Positions 25,099 to 34,010 of a stretch of DNA of 64,000 nt are shown here, piece by piece; positions within the stretch are counted from its first letter, which is position 1; the number at the start of each line of letters is the position of its first letter. The notes beneath the pieces were generated by a model. It saw only the letters and a list, made by a program, of their open reading frames with translations, did not search any database and was not told the origin of the DNA. Source of the stretch: BAIKAL-G1 sp943370385 (GTDB lineage: Bacteria > Cyanobacteriota > Cyanobacteriia > PCC-6307 > Cyanobiaceae); contig CALRQT020000004.1 of the NCBI GenBank assembly GCA_943370385.1, forward strand, positions 62,001 to 126,000, given 5' to 3'. A program made the position numbers and the translations under genes.

Positions 25099-25661
25099 GC
25101 CTGCGGCTGAGCGGCGGGCGCAAGCTCGCGAGTCCTAACGGCCAGGTGGCCCGGCCGACGCCGGCCCGGTTGCGCCTGGCGGTGATGAACATCCTGGCGG
25201 GCCGCCTGGCCGGCAGCACCTGGCTGGATCTGTTCTGTGGCAGTGGCGTGATGGCCTGTGAAGCCCTGCAACGGGGGGCCGCCCAGGTGGTGGCCGTGGA
25301 TCAGGACCGGCGCATGGTGGCCACGGCCCGCCGCAACCTGGAGGCCGTGGCCCGGGGTCTGGCCCCTGGGCTGGAGCCGATGGTCGTGCAACAGGAGGTG
25401 CTGGCCTGGCTGGCTAGTGGACCCCAGCCTCCCCACGCCAGCGGCTTCGACCTCATCTATGCCGACCCGCCCTACGCGGCTGGCCTCTACGGGGAAGTGG
25501 CCGAGGCCGTGGCGGCTGGAGGCTGGCTCAGGCCCGAGGGACTGATGCTCTGGGAATGCTCCAGCCTGGCCATCCCCCTGATCCCGGCGGGCTGGGAGTT
25601 GAAGGACCAGCGGCGCTACGGCAGCAGCACCTTGATCCAACTGCGCCGAGGGGCTCCCTGA
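25095..25661 (+). CDS. rsmD: 16S rRNA (guanine966-N2)-methyltransferase
   Basis: A 188-residue class I SAM methyltransferase: RLAVMNILAGRL, the SAM loop DLFCGSGVMACEAL, an acidic VAVDQDRRM strand end, and the catalytic DPPY in LIYADPPYAAGLY. This matches RsmD, which methylates G966 of 16S rRNA. The start ATG overlaps the hisH stop by 4 bp, so translation is coupled. Confidence 0.9.
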   Translation: MSLRLSGGRKLASPNGQVARPTPARLRLAVMNILAGRLAGSTWLDLFCGSGVMACEALQRGAAQVVAVDQDRRMVATARRNLEAVARGLAPGLEPMVVQQEVLAWLASGPQPPHASGFDLIYADPPYAAGLYGEVAEAVAAGGWLRPEGLMLWECSSLAIPLIPAGWELKDQRRYGSSTLIQLRRGAP

Positions 25662-25821
25662 AGCGAAGGTCCCCAGCCCGACAGCGACCTTGGCCAGGGC
25701 TGGCGCCACCCCAAAAGGATCAGCTGGGGCAACCAACCTTTGGCAAGGTCAACAATCAGCTAGGGCAGACCATAGAGCCCCAGCTTGTTCTGCAATCAAC
25801 CCAGGCCCTTGGGCGCTGGCT

Positions 25822-25935
25822 TCAGCCGCCGAAAGCGCTACCGCGGCGGTATTGGTTCCAAGCGGCCACAAACAGTCCCACCAGGGTGACGGGGATCAGA
25901 CCGAGCACGATGCCGCAGAGCAGGGGTTCGATCAT
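25822..25935 (-). CDS. petG: Cytochrome b6f complex subunit V (PetG)
   Basis: A 37-residue single-span membrane protein reading MIEPLLCGIVLGLIPVTL, then VGLFVAAWNQYRRG. The sequence is near-invariant for PetG, a small peripheral helix required for assembly and stability of cytochrome b6f. It is on the minus strand between two plus-strand genes. Length and both termini match the family exactly. Confidence 0.95.
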   Translation of the reverse strand: MIEPLLCGIVLGLIPVTLVGLFVAAWNQYRRGSAFGG

Positions 25936-26127
25936 GGCTGGGGGGTCGACTGGAGTTGCAGAATCTTCCCATGGCCCCGGCGGCCGCTTACCAGTTTGGC
26001 AAGAACCTTGATCGCCCCGCCCTCCGCCCCGGCCCCAGCTCCTGATCAAGCCCCGGGCCCAGCCCCGGGCCAAGCTCAAGTCAGCCCTGCCCTTGGGGGG
26101 CCCCGGCAGCGGAGCCTGGTAACGGCG

Positions 26128-26457
26128 ATGGTGTTGGTTGCCGCGGTGGCCACGGCCCTGATCCTGCTGCTGGTGGCCCTGCCGGCGGCCCGCAGCGACC
26201 CCTACAGCCGCAGCACCCTGCAACTGGCCGGCTCGGCCGAGAACGGCGGCCAGCTGTTTTTGATCAATTGCGCCGGCTGCCATGGCATCAGCGCCCAGGG
26301 TCTTGTGGGGCCCAACCTCCATGGCGTCAAGGCCCGCAAGAACGACCGCCAACTGATCCAGCAGGTGGTCAGCGGCCAGACCCCCCCGATGCCCCGCTTC
26401 CAGCCCGAACCCCAGGCCATGGCCGACCTCCTGGCCTACCTGCACACGCTCTCGTGA
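26128..26457 (+). CDS. cytM: Membrane-anchored cytochrome c (CytM-like)
   Basis: A class I c-type cytochrome with one N-terminal hydrophobic anchor (MVLVAAVATALILLLVAL), haem motif CAGCH and distal methionine region QTPPMPRF, in about 109 residues. The uncleaved anchor and position next to petG agree with cytochrome cM of cyanobacteria, which modulates photosynthetic and respiratory electron flow. The start is uncertain: the ATG at 26128 lies right before the anchor, while an in-frame TTG at 26008 would add a 40-residue Pro/Ala-rich segment. The gene overlaps the next by 4 bp. Confidence 0.75.
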   Translation: MVLVAAVATALILLLVALPAARSDPYSRSTLQLAGSAENGGQLFLINCAGCHGISAQGLVGPNLHGVKARKNDRQLIQQVVSGQTPPMPRFQPEPQAMADLLAYLHTLS

Positions 26458-27362
26458 GCGCCAGTCCCCAGGCCGGGTCGCCAGCTCCCGAGATCGTGGT
26501 GGTGCTGGTGGAGCCGGCCGGGCCCCTGAATGTGGGCAGCGTGGCCCGCCTCTGCGCCAATTTCGCCATCGCCCAGTTGCGCCTGGTGGCCCCCCGCTGC
26601 AATCCCTTGGGGGAGGAAGCCCGGCGGATGGCGGTCCATGGCCAGGCCCAGCTAGAGCAAGCGGCCACCTACCCCGACCTGGCCTCAGCGATCGCCGACT
26701 GCCGCCGGGTGGTTGCCACCAGTGGCCGGCTCGAACGGGAGGAACTGCCCCTGGAGGGTCCCGGTTCGGCCTTGGGTTGGTTGATCGAGCCGGAAGGGGG
26801 CCCTGGCGTTCCCATCGGCCCTGGCGGATCCAACGCCCCGGTGGCCCTGGTGTTCGGCCGGGAGGATCGGGGCCTCAGTAACGATGAACTGCTGCAGGCG
26901 GGCAAGATCCTGCGCCTGGAAAGCAGTGCCGACTACGCCTCCTTGAACCTCTCCCATGCGGTGGCGATCTGCCTGCATGAGTTGCGCCGCATCCCGGCGT
27001 CAACGGCGCCCCCTGGGACCTGGTCCGGGGGCCAGGGCCCAGCCCAAGCCCCTCTCTTTGCCCAAGCCGACTCCCTTGCTTGGGGGGTCCCTGACGGCGG
27101 GGCTGGGCCAGCAGCTGAAGGCAGCCTGGCGGCCAGTGCTGGTGCCGGTGCCACCAGCCTGAGGGGCGCCCTGGAGGCCACCCTCGCCGATGGACAAGAC
27201 CTGTTGCTGCAGGTGGGATTTCTCCATCCCCACACCGCCCATGCCCGCATGGCCAAGCTGCGGGGCCTGCTGCAGCGGGCCCAAATCCGCGAGGGCGAAG
27301 TGGCCTTGATTCGCGGCATGGTGCGACAGCTGCGCTGGGCAACCACCCGCCGGACCCCTTAG
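26454..27362 (+). CDS. SPOUT RNA methyltransferase (TrmH/TrmJ family)
   Basis: A 302-residue protein with the SPOUT knot: IVVVLVEPAGPLNVGSVAR at the N-terminus, ALVFGREDRGLSNDEL, and SSADYASLNLSHAVAICLHE, which together bind SAM in TrmJ-type tRNA 2'-O-methyltransferases acting on position 32. The C-terminal part after residue 185 contains a low-complexity Gly/Ala/Pro linker before a final helical segment (LRGLLQRAQIREGEVALIRG). GTG start at 26454 overlaps the cytochrome gene. Confidence 0.85.
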   Translation: MSASPQAGSPAPEIVVVLVEPAGPLNVGSVARLCANFAIAQLRLVAPRCNPLGEEARRMAVHGQAQLEQAATYPDLASAIADCRRVVATSGRLEREELPLEGPGSALGWLIEPEGGPGVPIGPGGSNAPVALVFGREDRGLSNDELLQAGKILRLESSADYASLNLSHAVAICLHELRRIPASTAPPGTWSGGQGPAQAPLFAQADSLAWGVPDGGAGPAAEGSLAASAGAGATSLRGALEATLADGQDLLLQVGFLHPHTAHARMAKLRGLLQRAQIREGEVALIRGMVRQLRWATTRRTP

Positions 27363-27395
27363 GGTCGGCCCAACTAATGGTTTGCCAGGCGATTC

Positions 27396-28547
27396 GTGAG
27401 TTCCAGTCGCCCTGACCGCTCCGGATCCGGCAGCTGGGGCCAGCCCCTGAGGCTGGTGTTGCGGTTGCTTGTGATGGGCATTGGCCTCGGCGTGATCGCT
27501 GGCACGGCCCTCAAGCTCCTGGCCCCGCGCTTGGCCAGCGGCGCCATCAATGCCCCCCGGGCCCTGCCCGCCACGGCTTCCCCCCTGCAAGCCCTGCCCC
27601 AGGGCCTGCCCCTGGGGCGCTTTGAGCCCCATCTGGAGCTCACCGGTTTGAGCCAGGCCTGGGCCCGGCTGGCGGCGGTCCACAAGGACCTCAAGGCTTC
27701 GGGTTTCGTGCTGGTGCTCGATGACGGGCGCTTTGCCCAGATGCGGAGCACCGACCCCATGCCCGCCGCCAGCTCGATCAAAACGCCGGTTTTGCTGGCC
27801 GCCATGGAGGACCTCGACCACGGCCTGCTGCGCTGGAACGAACCCCTCACCCTGACCAAGGAGGTGGTTGGTGCCGGCTCGGGCTGGATGGGCGCTAGCC
27901 CCCTGGGCACCCGTTACCCGGTCTACGAAGCGGCGGCCGAGATGATCCGGGTCAGCGACAACACCGCCACCAACCTGCTGATCAAACGGCTGGGCGGTAA
28001 GGCCAAGGTTGATGCCCGCTTCCGCAGCCTCGGACTCACCGCCACCAAGGTCAACAACTGGCTGCCGGATCTAGGTGGCACCAACACCACCAGCAGCCGT
28101 GACCTGGCCCGCACGATCGCCCTTGTGGAAACGGGCGAACGGCTCAGCCCCCGGGCCCGGGACCTGTTCCGGGAGGTGATGGGCCGCACCGTGACCCGCA
28201 CCCTGATCCCGGCTGGCGTCCTGCGCGGCGTCACCGGCAGCAGCACCTATCCGCCCGATGGTGAGCTCCGGTCCAAGGGCATCACCGTGCTCAACAAAAC
28301 CGGCGATATCGGCATCGCCTACGCCGATGGGGCCCTGATCGAACTGCCCAACGGCCAGCGGGCCGTGGCCGCCTTCATGGTGAAGGGCCCGTTCAATGAC
28401 CCCCGCTCCACCGAACTGATCCGCTCCATGGCTGCGGAAGTATCCCGGGTGCTGATCAAGGAGCCGGCGGCCGCCGCTAAGGCGGCTGAAGCCAAGCCCC
28501 CGGTGTCCCCGGCCCCTGCTGGCGCTGCCGCCCCGACCCGTCCATGA
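27396..28547 (+). CDS. Class A beta-lactamase-like serine hydrolase
   Basis: A 383-residue exported or membrane-anchored protein: a hydrophobic segment at about 20-45, then the penicillin-recognising fold with SSIK (SxxK nucleophile in PAASSIKTPVL), SDN in IRVSDNTATN, and KTG in VLNKTGDIG. All three motifs are intact. Chromosomal cyanobacterial members are often of uncertain role and may act on peptidoglycan rather than confer resistance. The GTG start and a Pro/Ala-rich tail flank the domain. It overlaps the DUF3370 gene by 4 bp. Confidence 0.85.
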   Translation: MSSSRPDRSGSGSWGQPLRLVLRLLVMGIGLGVIAGTALKLLAPRLASGAINAPRALPATASPLQALPQGLPLGRFEPHLELTGLSQAWARLAAVHKDLKASGFVLVLDDGRFAQMRSTDPMPAASSIKTPVLLAAMEDLDHGLLRWNEPLTLTKEVVGAGSGWMGASPLGTRYPVYEAAAEMIRVSDNTATNLLIKRLGGKAKVDARFRSLGLTATKVNNWLPDLGGTNTTSSRDLARTIALVETGERLSPRARDLFREVMGRTVTRTLIPAGVLRGVTGSSTYPPDGELRSKGITVLNKTGDIGIAYADGALIELPNGQRAVAAFMVKGPFNDPRSTELIRSMAAEVSRVLIKEPAAAAKAAEAKPPVSPAPAGAAAPTRP

Positions 28548-29959
28548 TCCCGCTCCTGCTTGCCCAAGCTCCGCCGGCGACCCTGGTGACCCCAGCCCCT
28601 GGGGCCAGCCAGGCGCCTGCCGCAACGGTGCTGAGGCCCCAACAGGTCGCCCCCCTGCCTGGGGGGCTGGATCCGGTGTTGATGGTCAATGACAACAACC
28701 CGGAGCTGATCCTCGAGCCCGGGATCCTGCTCTCCACCTTCGAGGGCAAGGGCCGACCCTTCCCTGATGCCCACCTCAACCTGCCCCTGAACGGTCGCTT
28801 CGACCTGTTCAGCCACCACGTGTACGCCGGCACGCCCCAGACCCTGGAGTCCACCCTCTGGCTGGCGGTGGTGGCGATGCCGCGCCAGGTGGCGCCGGTG
28901 CAACTGCGGCTGCTGTCGGGATCCACCGCCCTGTCGCAGGCCACAGCCCCAGGCCAGGCCTCGGCCCCGTTCCTGCCCCTGCCCCCCCTGCTGCCCCAGG
29001 ACGGCAGCACCTACGCCGGACCGGGGGACCGGGTGGCCACCGAACTGCTTAGCCAGCAAAAGAGCCCCCAGCTACCGCAGCGCTGGAGCCTGCCGGCCGG
29101 CCAGCTCACCCCCCTGTTGGTGCTGCCGATCCCGGTGAAGGGCCTCAGCCCCCTGCTCAATGGCCTCAACCTGCAACTGCGGCTCGAGAGCAGCGGCCCC
29201 CTCAGCCTGGCCACCCTGGCCAGCTTCGGCGGCGACCAGCCGCCGGCACCAGAGGTGTGGCAGGCCCTGCTCAATGGCCCCCCCAGCCCCAAGGAGCTCA
29301 CGGCCACGCCCCGGGGCAGCAGCCAGGGCCCCTTCGCCTATTCGCGCGTCAGCGGGGTCCAGATCGGCAGCCTCTGGCGGGGCCAGATCACCGATCCTGG
29401 CAAGCCTTGGCTGTCGGTGAGCCGGGCGCCGATTTCTTGGCCGATCAGCGGCCTGGTGCGGGGCAGCCACGGCACCGGCCAGGTGCAATCGGCCGAGCTC
29501 AAGGCCTTTTATCCCGGCACGGCCTGGGCCGCCCATGGCAACTACGGCGTTGAATACGACCTGCGCCTGCCCCTGCGCAACGACACGGCCCGGCCCGTGA
29601 GCCTGCAGCTGGCCCTGGAATCGCCCCTCAAGGGCGACAAACCCCAGGGCGGCCTCAAGTTCCGCCAGGGGGCCGGCGGCTCGGTCTGGTTCCGCGGCAG
29701 CGTGGAGGTGGCCGGCCTCGATTGCCCCGAGGGCAAACCCCTGGGCCGGGAGAGCTTCCACCTGGTGCTGCGCTCCGGCCAACCTGGCCCCAGCCTCGGC
29801 ACGGTGACCCTGGCTCCGGGTGGCCAACGGCAACTGCGGCTGCGGCTGATCTATCCGGCCGACGCCACCCCGCCCCAGGTGCTCAGCCTGCTGCCCCTGG
29901 CTCCGCCTGCCAGCTCCACCGCAAGCCCCGCGGCCAGTGGCCCGGCCGCGGCGCCTTGA
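28544..29959 (+). CDS. DUF3370 family exported protein
   Basis: A 471-residue cyanobacteria-specific protein. The N-terminus is a short signal-like stretch (IPLLLAQAPPATL) followed by LRPQQVAPLPGGLDPVLMVN and NNPELILEPGILLS, then FSHHVYAG and, near the middle, YSRVSGVQIGSLWRG, segments I recognise as the DUF3370 pattern. A Pro/Ala/Ser tail ends it. Likely a periplasmic or cell-surface protein; no enzymatic motif is visible. Coupled by ATGA overlap to the beta-lactamase-like gene. Confidence 0.75.
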   Translation: MIPLLLAQAPPATLVTPAPGASQAPAATVLRPQQVAPLPGGLDPVLMVNDNNPELILEPGILLSTFEGKGRPFPDAHLNLPLNGRFDLFSHHVYAGTPQTLESTLWLAVVAMPRQVAPVQLRLLSGSTALSQATAPGQASAPFLPLPPLLPQDGSTYAGPGDRVATELLSQQKSPQLPQRWSLPAGQLTPLLVLPIPVKGLSPLLNGLNLQLRLESSGPLSLATLASFGGDQPPAPEVWQALLNGPPSPKELTATPRGSSQGPFAYSRVSGVQIGSLWRGQITDPGKPWLSVSRAPISWPISGLVRGSHGTGQVQSAELKAFYPGTAWAAHGNYGVEYDLRLPLRNDTARPVSLQLALESPLKGDKPQGGLKFRQGAGGSVWFRGSVEVAGLDCPEGKPLGRESFHLVLRSGQPGPSLGTVTLAPGGQRQLRLRLIYPADATPPQVLSLLPLAPPASSTASPAASGPAAAP

Positions 29960-30028
29960 CCAGCGGCAGGGGCCTGACCCGGCCCAACCAGCTGTGAAAC
30001 AATCCCCAGACCACCTAGCCAGCCCACC

Positions 30029-31117
30029 GTGACACCAGCCCGCAAGCGCCGGGTCTTCCCCTTCACCGCCATCGTTGGCCAGGAAGAGATGAAGCTCGCC
30101 CTGCTGCTCAACGTGATCGATCCGCGCATCGGCGGCGTGATGATCATGGGCGACCGGGGCACGGGCAAATCAACGACGATCCGGGCGCTGGCGGATTTGT
30201 TGCCCGAGATCCCTGTGGTGGCGGGCGATCCCTACAACAGCTCCCCCGACGATCCCGACCTGCAGAGCGCCGAGGTGCGCCAGCGGGCTGAAGCGGGCGA
30301 AACCCTGCCGGTGGAACCGCGCCAGGTGCCGATGGTGGACCTGCCTCTGGGCGCCACCGAAGATCGGCTCTGCGGCACGATCGACATTGAAAAGGCCCTC
30401 AGCGAGGGCGTGCGCGCCTTTGAACCGGGCCTGCTGGCCAAGGCCAACCGGGGCCTCCTCTACGTGGATGAGGTGAACCTGCTCGACGACCACCTGGTGG
30501 ACGTGCTGCTCGATTCGGCCGCCTCGGGCTGGAACACGGTGGAGCGGGAAGGGGTGTCGGTGCGGCACCCGGCCCGGTTTGTGCTGATTGGCTCCGGCAA
30601 CCCTGAGGAAGGGGAACTGCGCCCCCAGCTGCTCGATCGCTTTGGCATGAGCGTGGAAGTGCGCACCGTGCGCGAGCCCGAATTGCGGGTGCAGGTGGTG
30701 GACCAGCGCACCAGCTTCGACCAGGACCCCGACCGCTTCAATGACGGGGTGCAGGCCACCCAGGACGCCCTCCAGGCCCGGGTGGTGGCGGCCCAGCAGC
30801 TCCTGCCCCAGGTGGCCATCGACGACGACCTGCGCCTGCGCATCTCGGCCATCTGCGGTGAGCTGGATGTGGATGGCCTGCGCGGCGACATCGTGACCAA
30901 CCGGGCGGCCCGGGCCCTGGCCGCCTTTGAGGGCCGCCAGGAGGTGGGCGAAGAGGACGTGGCCCGGGTGGTGGCCTGCTGCCTGCGCCACCGCCTGCGC
31001 AAGGATCCGCTGGAACAGATCGACTCCGGCGATCGGGTCGTCAAGGTGTTCTGCAAGGTGTTCGAGCGGGCGGTAAGCGCCGATCGGCGTGAGTTTGAGC
31101 TGGCGCTTGCGGCCTGA
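30029..31117 (+). CDS. chlI: Magnesium chelatase ATPase subunit I
   Basis: A 362-residue AAA+ ATPase of protoporphyrin IX Mg-chelatase, the first committed step of chlorophyll synthesis. Visible are FPFTAIVGQEEMKLALLLN, Walker A GDRGTGKST, Walker B GLLYVDEVNLL, sensor 1 FVLIGSGNPEEGELRPQ, an arginine-finger region LLDRFGMSV, and the C-terminal helical lid. The start is GTG. Length fits the family. ChlD and ChlH are not in this window. Confidence 0.96.
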   Translation: MTPARKRRVFPFTAIVGQEEMKLALLLNVIDPRIGGVMIMGDRGTGKSTTIRALADLLPEIPVVAGDPYNSSPDDPDLQSAEVRQRAEAGETLPVEPRQVPMVDLPLGATEDRLCGTIDIEKALSEGVRAFEPGLLAKANRGLLYVDEVNLLDDHLVDVLLDSAASGWNTVEREGVSVRHPARFVLIGSGNPEEGELRPQLLDRFGMSVEVRTVREPELRVQVVDQRTSFDQDPDRFNDGVQATQDALQARVVAAQQLLPQVAIDDDLRLRISAICGELDVDGLRGDIVTNRAARALAAFEGRQEVGEEDVARVVACCLRHRLRKDPLEQIDSGDRVVKVFCKVFERAVSADRREFELALAA

Positions 31118-31207
31118 TCGCGCCATGGGCCGGTGGTGGTGCCCCTGGGCCGCGCCCTTTCAGCCCAAGGCGCCAGGGCCGTTGCCCGGAGTCAGCCGCC
31201 CTTCGCC

Positions 31208-31672
31208 ATGAGGATCCTCGGCATCGATCCCGGCCTGGCCCGGGTGGGCTACGGCGTGATTGATTTCGAGGCCGGCCAGCAGCGCATGCTCGATTGCGGC
31301 ATGATCCGCACCGATCCCGGCCGCTCAGAAGGGGATCGGATGGTGGAAATCGCCTCCGACCTGCGCCAGCTCCTGCGCCGCTGGCAACCGGACCTGGCGG
31401 CGGTGGAAAAGTTTTTCTTCTACCGCTCCAGCACCACCATCTCCGTGGTGCAGGCCCGGGGCGTGCTGATCATGACCCTGGCCCGTTTCAAGGTGCCGGT
31501 GGTGGAGTTCCCGCCGATGCAGATCAAGTTGGCCTTGGCCGGCCATGGCCACGCCGAAAAGGGCGACGTGCTGGCGGCGGTGATGCGGGAGCTGAACCTC
31601 AGCGATCCCCCCCGCCCCGACGATGCCGCCGATGCCCTGGCCGTGGCTCTCACCGGCTGGTTCCAGCGCTGA
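31208..31672 (+). CDS. ruvC: Crossover junction endodeoxyribonuclease RuvC
   Basis: A 154-residue RNase H-fold nuclease that resolves Holliday junctions as a dimer. Acidic residues are present in GIDPGLARVGYG (D7), AAVEKFFFYRS (Glu) and PRPDDAADALAVAL (Asp pair). The start at 31208 (MRILGID) is standard; the open frame upstream is not part of the protein. The next gene starts 2 bp after the stop. Confidence 0.94.
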   Translation: MRILGIDPGLARVGYGVIDFEAGQQRMLDCGMIRTDPGRSEGDRMVEIASDLRQLLRRWQPDLAAVEKFFFYRSSTTISVVQARGVLIMTLARFKVPVVEFPPMQIKLALAGHGHAEKGDVLAAVMRELNLSDPPRPDDAADALAVALTGWFQR

Positions 31673-31674
31673 CC

Positions 31675-32391
31675 ATGGACCAGGCCAAGGAGCAGGCCAA
31701 GTACCAGGCCAAGGAGCAGGCCAAGGATCAGGCCAAGGGCCCGGCCAACGACCGTGCCTTGGACGGAACCATGGAAGGGGCCAAGGATTCCGCCAGCGCC
31801 AAGACCCTCTGGCGCCAGCGGCTGCGCCCGCTGCGGCTGGAGCGGGCCCGCCCAGCCCAGGCCGCGATCCTTGCCGTGGCTCGGAGCGAGTTGCTGGCGC
31901 TTCTGCCCCCAGGCACAAGGCTGGGCCTCTATTGGCCCCTGGCTGGGGAAATCGACCTAATGGGCCTGGCGGACCTGCCGGGCGAAGGGCCTGGCACCGC
32001 CCTGGCGAACCGCCTGGCCTTACCTGCGGTGGCGGGCGTCCCCGGCCAGGGAGCGTTGGGCTATCGGGCCTGGCAGCCGGGCGAGCCCCTGGAGCCCGAC
32101 CTCTGCCGCATCCCGGCGCCCCGCGGAGCGGCTCTGGCCCCAGGCCAGCTGGGCCTGGTGCTGGTGCCTGCCCTCGGCTTCGATCGCCACGGGATCCGGC
32201 TGGGCTCCGGTGGGGGCTGGTACGACCGCCTGCGGGCCGATCCGGCCTGGCGGGCCGTGCCGGCCCTGGCGGTGCTGCCGGCCGCCTGCCTGGTGGAGCA
32301 GCTGCCCCGGGACCCCTGGGATGTGCCCTTCGATGGCTGGCTGGATGAGAGGGGGGTTCACCCTGTGCCCTCAGGCGGGTTCCAGGCCTAG
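31675..32391 (+). CDS. 5-formyltetrahydrofolate cyclo-ligase family protein
   Basis: A 238-residue protein of the 5-FCL family (YgfA/MTHFS), which converts 5-formyl-THF to 5,10-methenyl-THF using ATP. Evidence: GLYWPLAGEIDLM, the substrate-binding loop, VLVPALGFDRHGIRLGSGGG and WYDRLR near the C-terminus. Upstream of the domain is an odd 40-residue lysine/glutamine-rich run made of AKEQAKxQ repeats, matching a DNA repeat of CAGGCCAAGGAG-like units. If translation began at a later codon this run would be dropped, but I see no better start. Confidence 0.85.
   Translation: MDQAKEQAKYQAKEQAKDQAKGPANDRALDGTMEGAKDSASAKTLWRQRLRPLRLERARPAQAAILAVARSELLALLPPGTRLGLYWPLAGEIDLMGLADLPGEGPGTALANRLALPAVAGVPGQGALGYRAWQPGEPLEPDLCRIPAPRGAALAPGQLGLVLVPALGFDRHGIRLGSGGGWYDRLRADPAWRAVPALAVLPAACLVEQLPRDPWDVPFDGWLDERGVHPVPSGGFQA
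31684..31740 (+). repeat. Short tandem repeat encoding Ala-Lys-Glu/Asp-Gln units
   Basis: About five imperfect copies of a 12-bp unit (CAGGCCAAGGAG / CAGGCCAAGKAC variants) at the 5' end of the cyclo-ligase gene. In-frame slippage here would change the protein by four residues at a time. Confidence 0.7.
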
Positions 32392-32492
32392 GCCGCCGCT
32401 TGCCGCCCTTGAAGCCTCATTAACGATTCCCCCGGGGGCCAGCGGTTCAGGCCTTCCTTTGCCAAGATCCATGGGTTGCCCGTTGAGCTGCC

Positions 32493-32696
32493 TTGGATTC
32501 CCTGGCCCCCCACCAGCTGCGTTCCCCCGCCAGCCGCCGTTCCAGCGCTGGTTCCGCCAGCGCGGCCGAGCGGGTTCTGCACTCCGAACTCAAGGGCCGC
32601 AACCAGGACAACGATGCCCTGTCGATGATGGTGAGCTCGATGGTGCGCATGGTCCAGGCCGGCAAGGGCAGCGACAGCCGCTGGTCCGCCTCCTAA
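32493..32696 (+). CDS. Small hypothetical protein
   Basis: A possible 67-residue protein from a TTG start. The N-terminal half is low complexity (Ser/Ala/Arg), but the C-terminal half, ELKGRNQDNDALSMMV then SSMVRMVQAGKGSDSRW, reads like a real amphipathic protein, and codon use there is normal. Start is uncertain; translation may begin further in. No family recognised. Confidence 0.4.
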   Translation: MDSLAPHQLRSPASRRSSAGSASAAERVLHSELKGRNQDNDALSMMVSSMVRMVQAGKGSDSRWSAS

Positions 32697-32900
32697 ACGG
32701 GGCCTGCTGCCCCTGACCCAGCCTGGTTCCACCCTCCAAGGTCCTTGGCAAGCGTCCTTCAGGCCCCATGAATGGCCTGCTGTGCCCTTGAGCGGTCCGT
32801 TGTCCCTGCCGGCTCTCCTCCCCAGGGTTGCCCCCTGATCCGATCCCTCGGCAACCGGCGTGGGAGCCGGTAGCGTCCTATTGCCCTTCGCGCCTTCGCC

Positions 32901-33467
32901 ATGACCCGCTCTGCAGCTCGGCTTGCTGCTGGCCAGTTCCCTGGCGTTAGCCGCCCCTCTGGCGCCACCAGGCTGCAGGGCGGGGCCGCCGTTCTTGCCG
33001 CCCTAGTCGGCAGCGCTGCCCTGCTGGGAGTTCCCTCCCGGGTGGAGGCCCACGCCATCGAAAGCAGCCTCACCAGGGCGACCAGCCTCACCAACGGCCT
33101 GCTGTTGAGCAGCCAGTTCGGTAGCGGTCAACCGACGGTGGATGCCAAGGTGAGCCTGATTGCTCCGGGCGGCACAGCGATTGAGCTCGGTCGCACCGAC
33201 GCCCAGGGCCACCTGAACTTTGCCCTGCCCAAGGGCGCCAGTGGTGATTGGGAAGTGCAGGTGGATGGGGGCCCTGGCCACCGCGATTACCTCACCATGC
33301 CGGTGCAGGCCGGCAAGGCCCAGCTCGATCGCCTCAGTGGGCGGGAGCTACCCAGCCTGGGGGATTCCCTGGCCACCCTGCGCCATCCGGGCGTGCTGGC
33401 CCTGGGGGGGCTGTGCGGGCTGGCTGGTGTGTTGGTCGGCCTGGATCGTCGCCGCCGGCGCGGTTGA
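32901..33467 (+). CDS. NikL/CopC-like exported protein with C-terminal membrane anchor
   Basis: A 188-residue protein: an N-terminal signal region ending near RVEA, a mature part that would begin with histidine (HAIESSLTRA), an immunoglobulin-like beta domain (VSLIAPGGTAIELGRTDAQG then GDWEVQVDGGPGHRDYLTMPV), and a terminal transmembrane helix with an Arg-rich tail. This is the layout of DUF4198/NikL-type accessory proteins of nickel/cobalt ECF transporters, where the N-terminal His binds metal. No CbiM/NikM core is nearby, so the nickel link is only a suggestion. It overlaps the sufE start by 1 bp. Confidence 0.5.
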   Translation: MTRSAARLAAGQFPGVSRPSGATRLQGGAAVLAALVGSAALLGVPSRVEAHAIESSLTRATSLTNGLLLSSQFGSGQPTVDAKVSLIAPGGTAIELGRTDAQGHLNFALPKGASGDWEVQVDGGPGHRDYLTMPVQAGKAQLDRLSGRELPSLGDSLATLRHPGVLALGGLCGLAGVLVGLDRRRRRG

Positions 33468-33964
33468 TGGCCACCGGGAGTGTGGCCCTAGATCGGATCG
33501 TGGAGCGGCTCAAGACCAGCTCCGATCCCAAGCGCCGCTATGAATACGTGCTCTGGCTCGCCAAGAAGCTGGAGCCCCTGCCGGAGGAATTCCACCAGGA
33601 CGCCTTCAAGGTGAAGGGCTGCGTGTCCCAGGTGTATGTGGTGGCCGAGCTGCAGGACGGCCGGCTCCATTGGCAGGGGGATTCCGATGCGGCGATCACC
33701 AAGGGGCTTCTGGCCCTGCTGATCGAGGGCCTCGAGGGGCTCGAACCCGCCCAGGCGGCCAACCTCGATCCGGCCTTCCTGGCCGAAACGGGCCTCCAGA
33801 CCAGCCTCACGCCATCGCGGGCCAATGGCTTTCTCAACATCCTGGCGATGATGAAGGCCCAGGCCCGGGCCCTGCAGGCTGGTGTCGCTGGGGCCCAATC
33901 CCCTGTCGGAGCCCCTGCCAGCCCCGATCCGGTTTCCCTTTCGAGGGCTCCCGTCGAACCGTGA
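33467..33964 (+). CDS. sufE: Cysteine desulfuration protein SufE
   Basis: A 165-residue SufE-family sulfur acceptor: LDRIVERLKTSSDPKRRYEY, KVKGCVSQVYVVAE containing the persulfide-carrying cysteine, GDSDAAITKGLLALL, and LTPSRANGFLNILAMMK. It takes sulfur from a SufS-type cysteine desulfurase for iron-sulfur cluster assembly. A Pro/Ser-rich tail of about 25 residues is extra. The start codon overlaps the stop of the upstream gene by 1 bp. Confidence 0.92.
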   Translation: MATGSVALDRIVERLKTSSDPKRRYEYVLWLAKKLEPLPEEFHQDAFKVKGCVSQVYVVAELQDGRLHWQGDSDAAITKGLLALLIEGLEGLEPAQAANLDPAFLAETGLQTSLTPSRANGFLNILAMMKAQARALQAGVAGAQSPVGAPASPDPVSLSRAPVEP

Positions 33965-34010
33965 GTGGCCCGGTGATTTCTAGGATCCCGTCTTTGACGG
34001 CAACGCGGGC

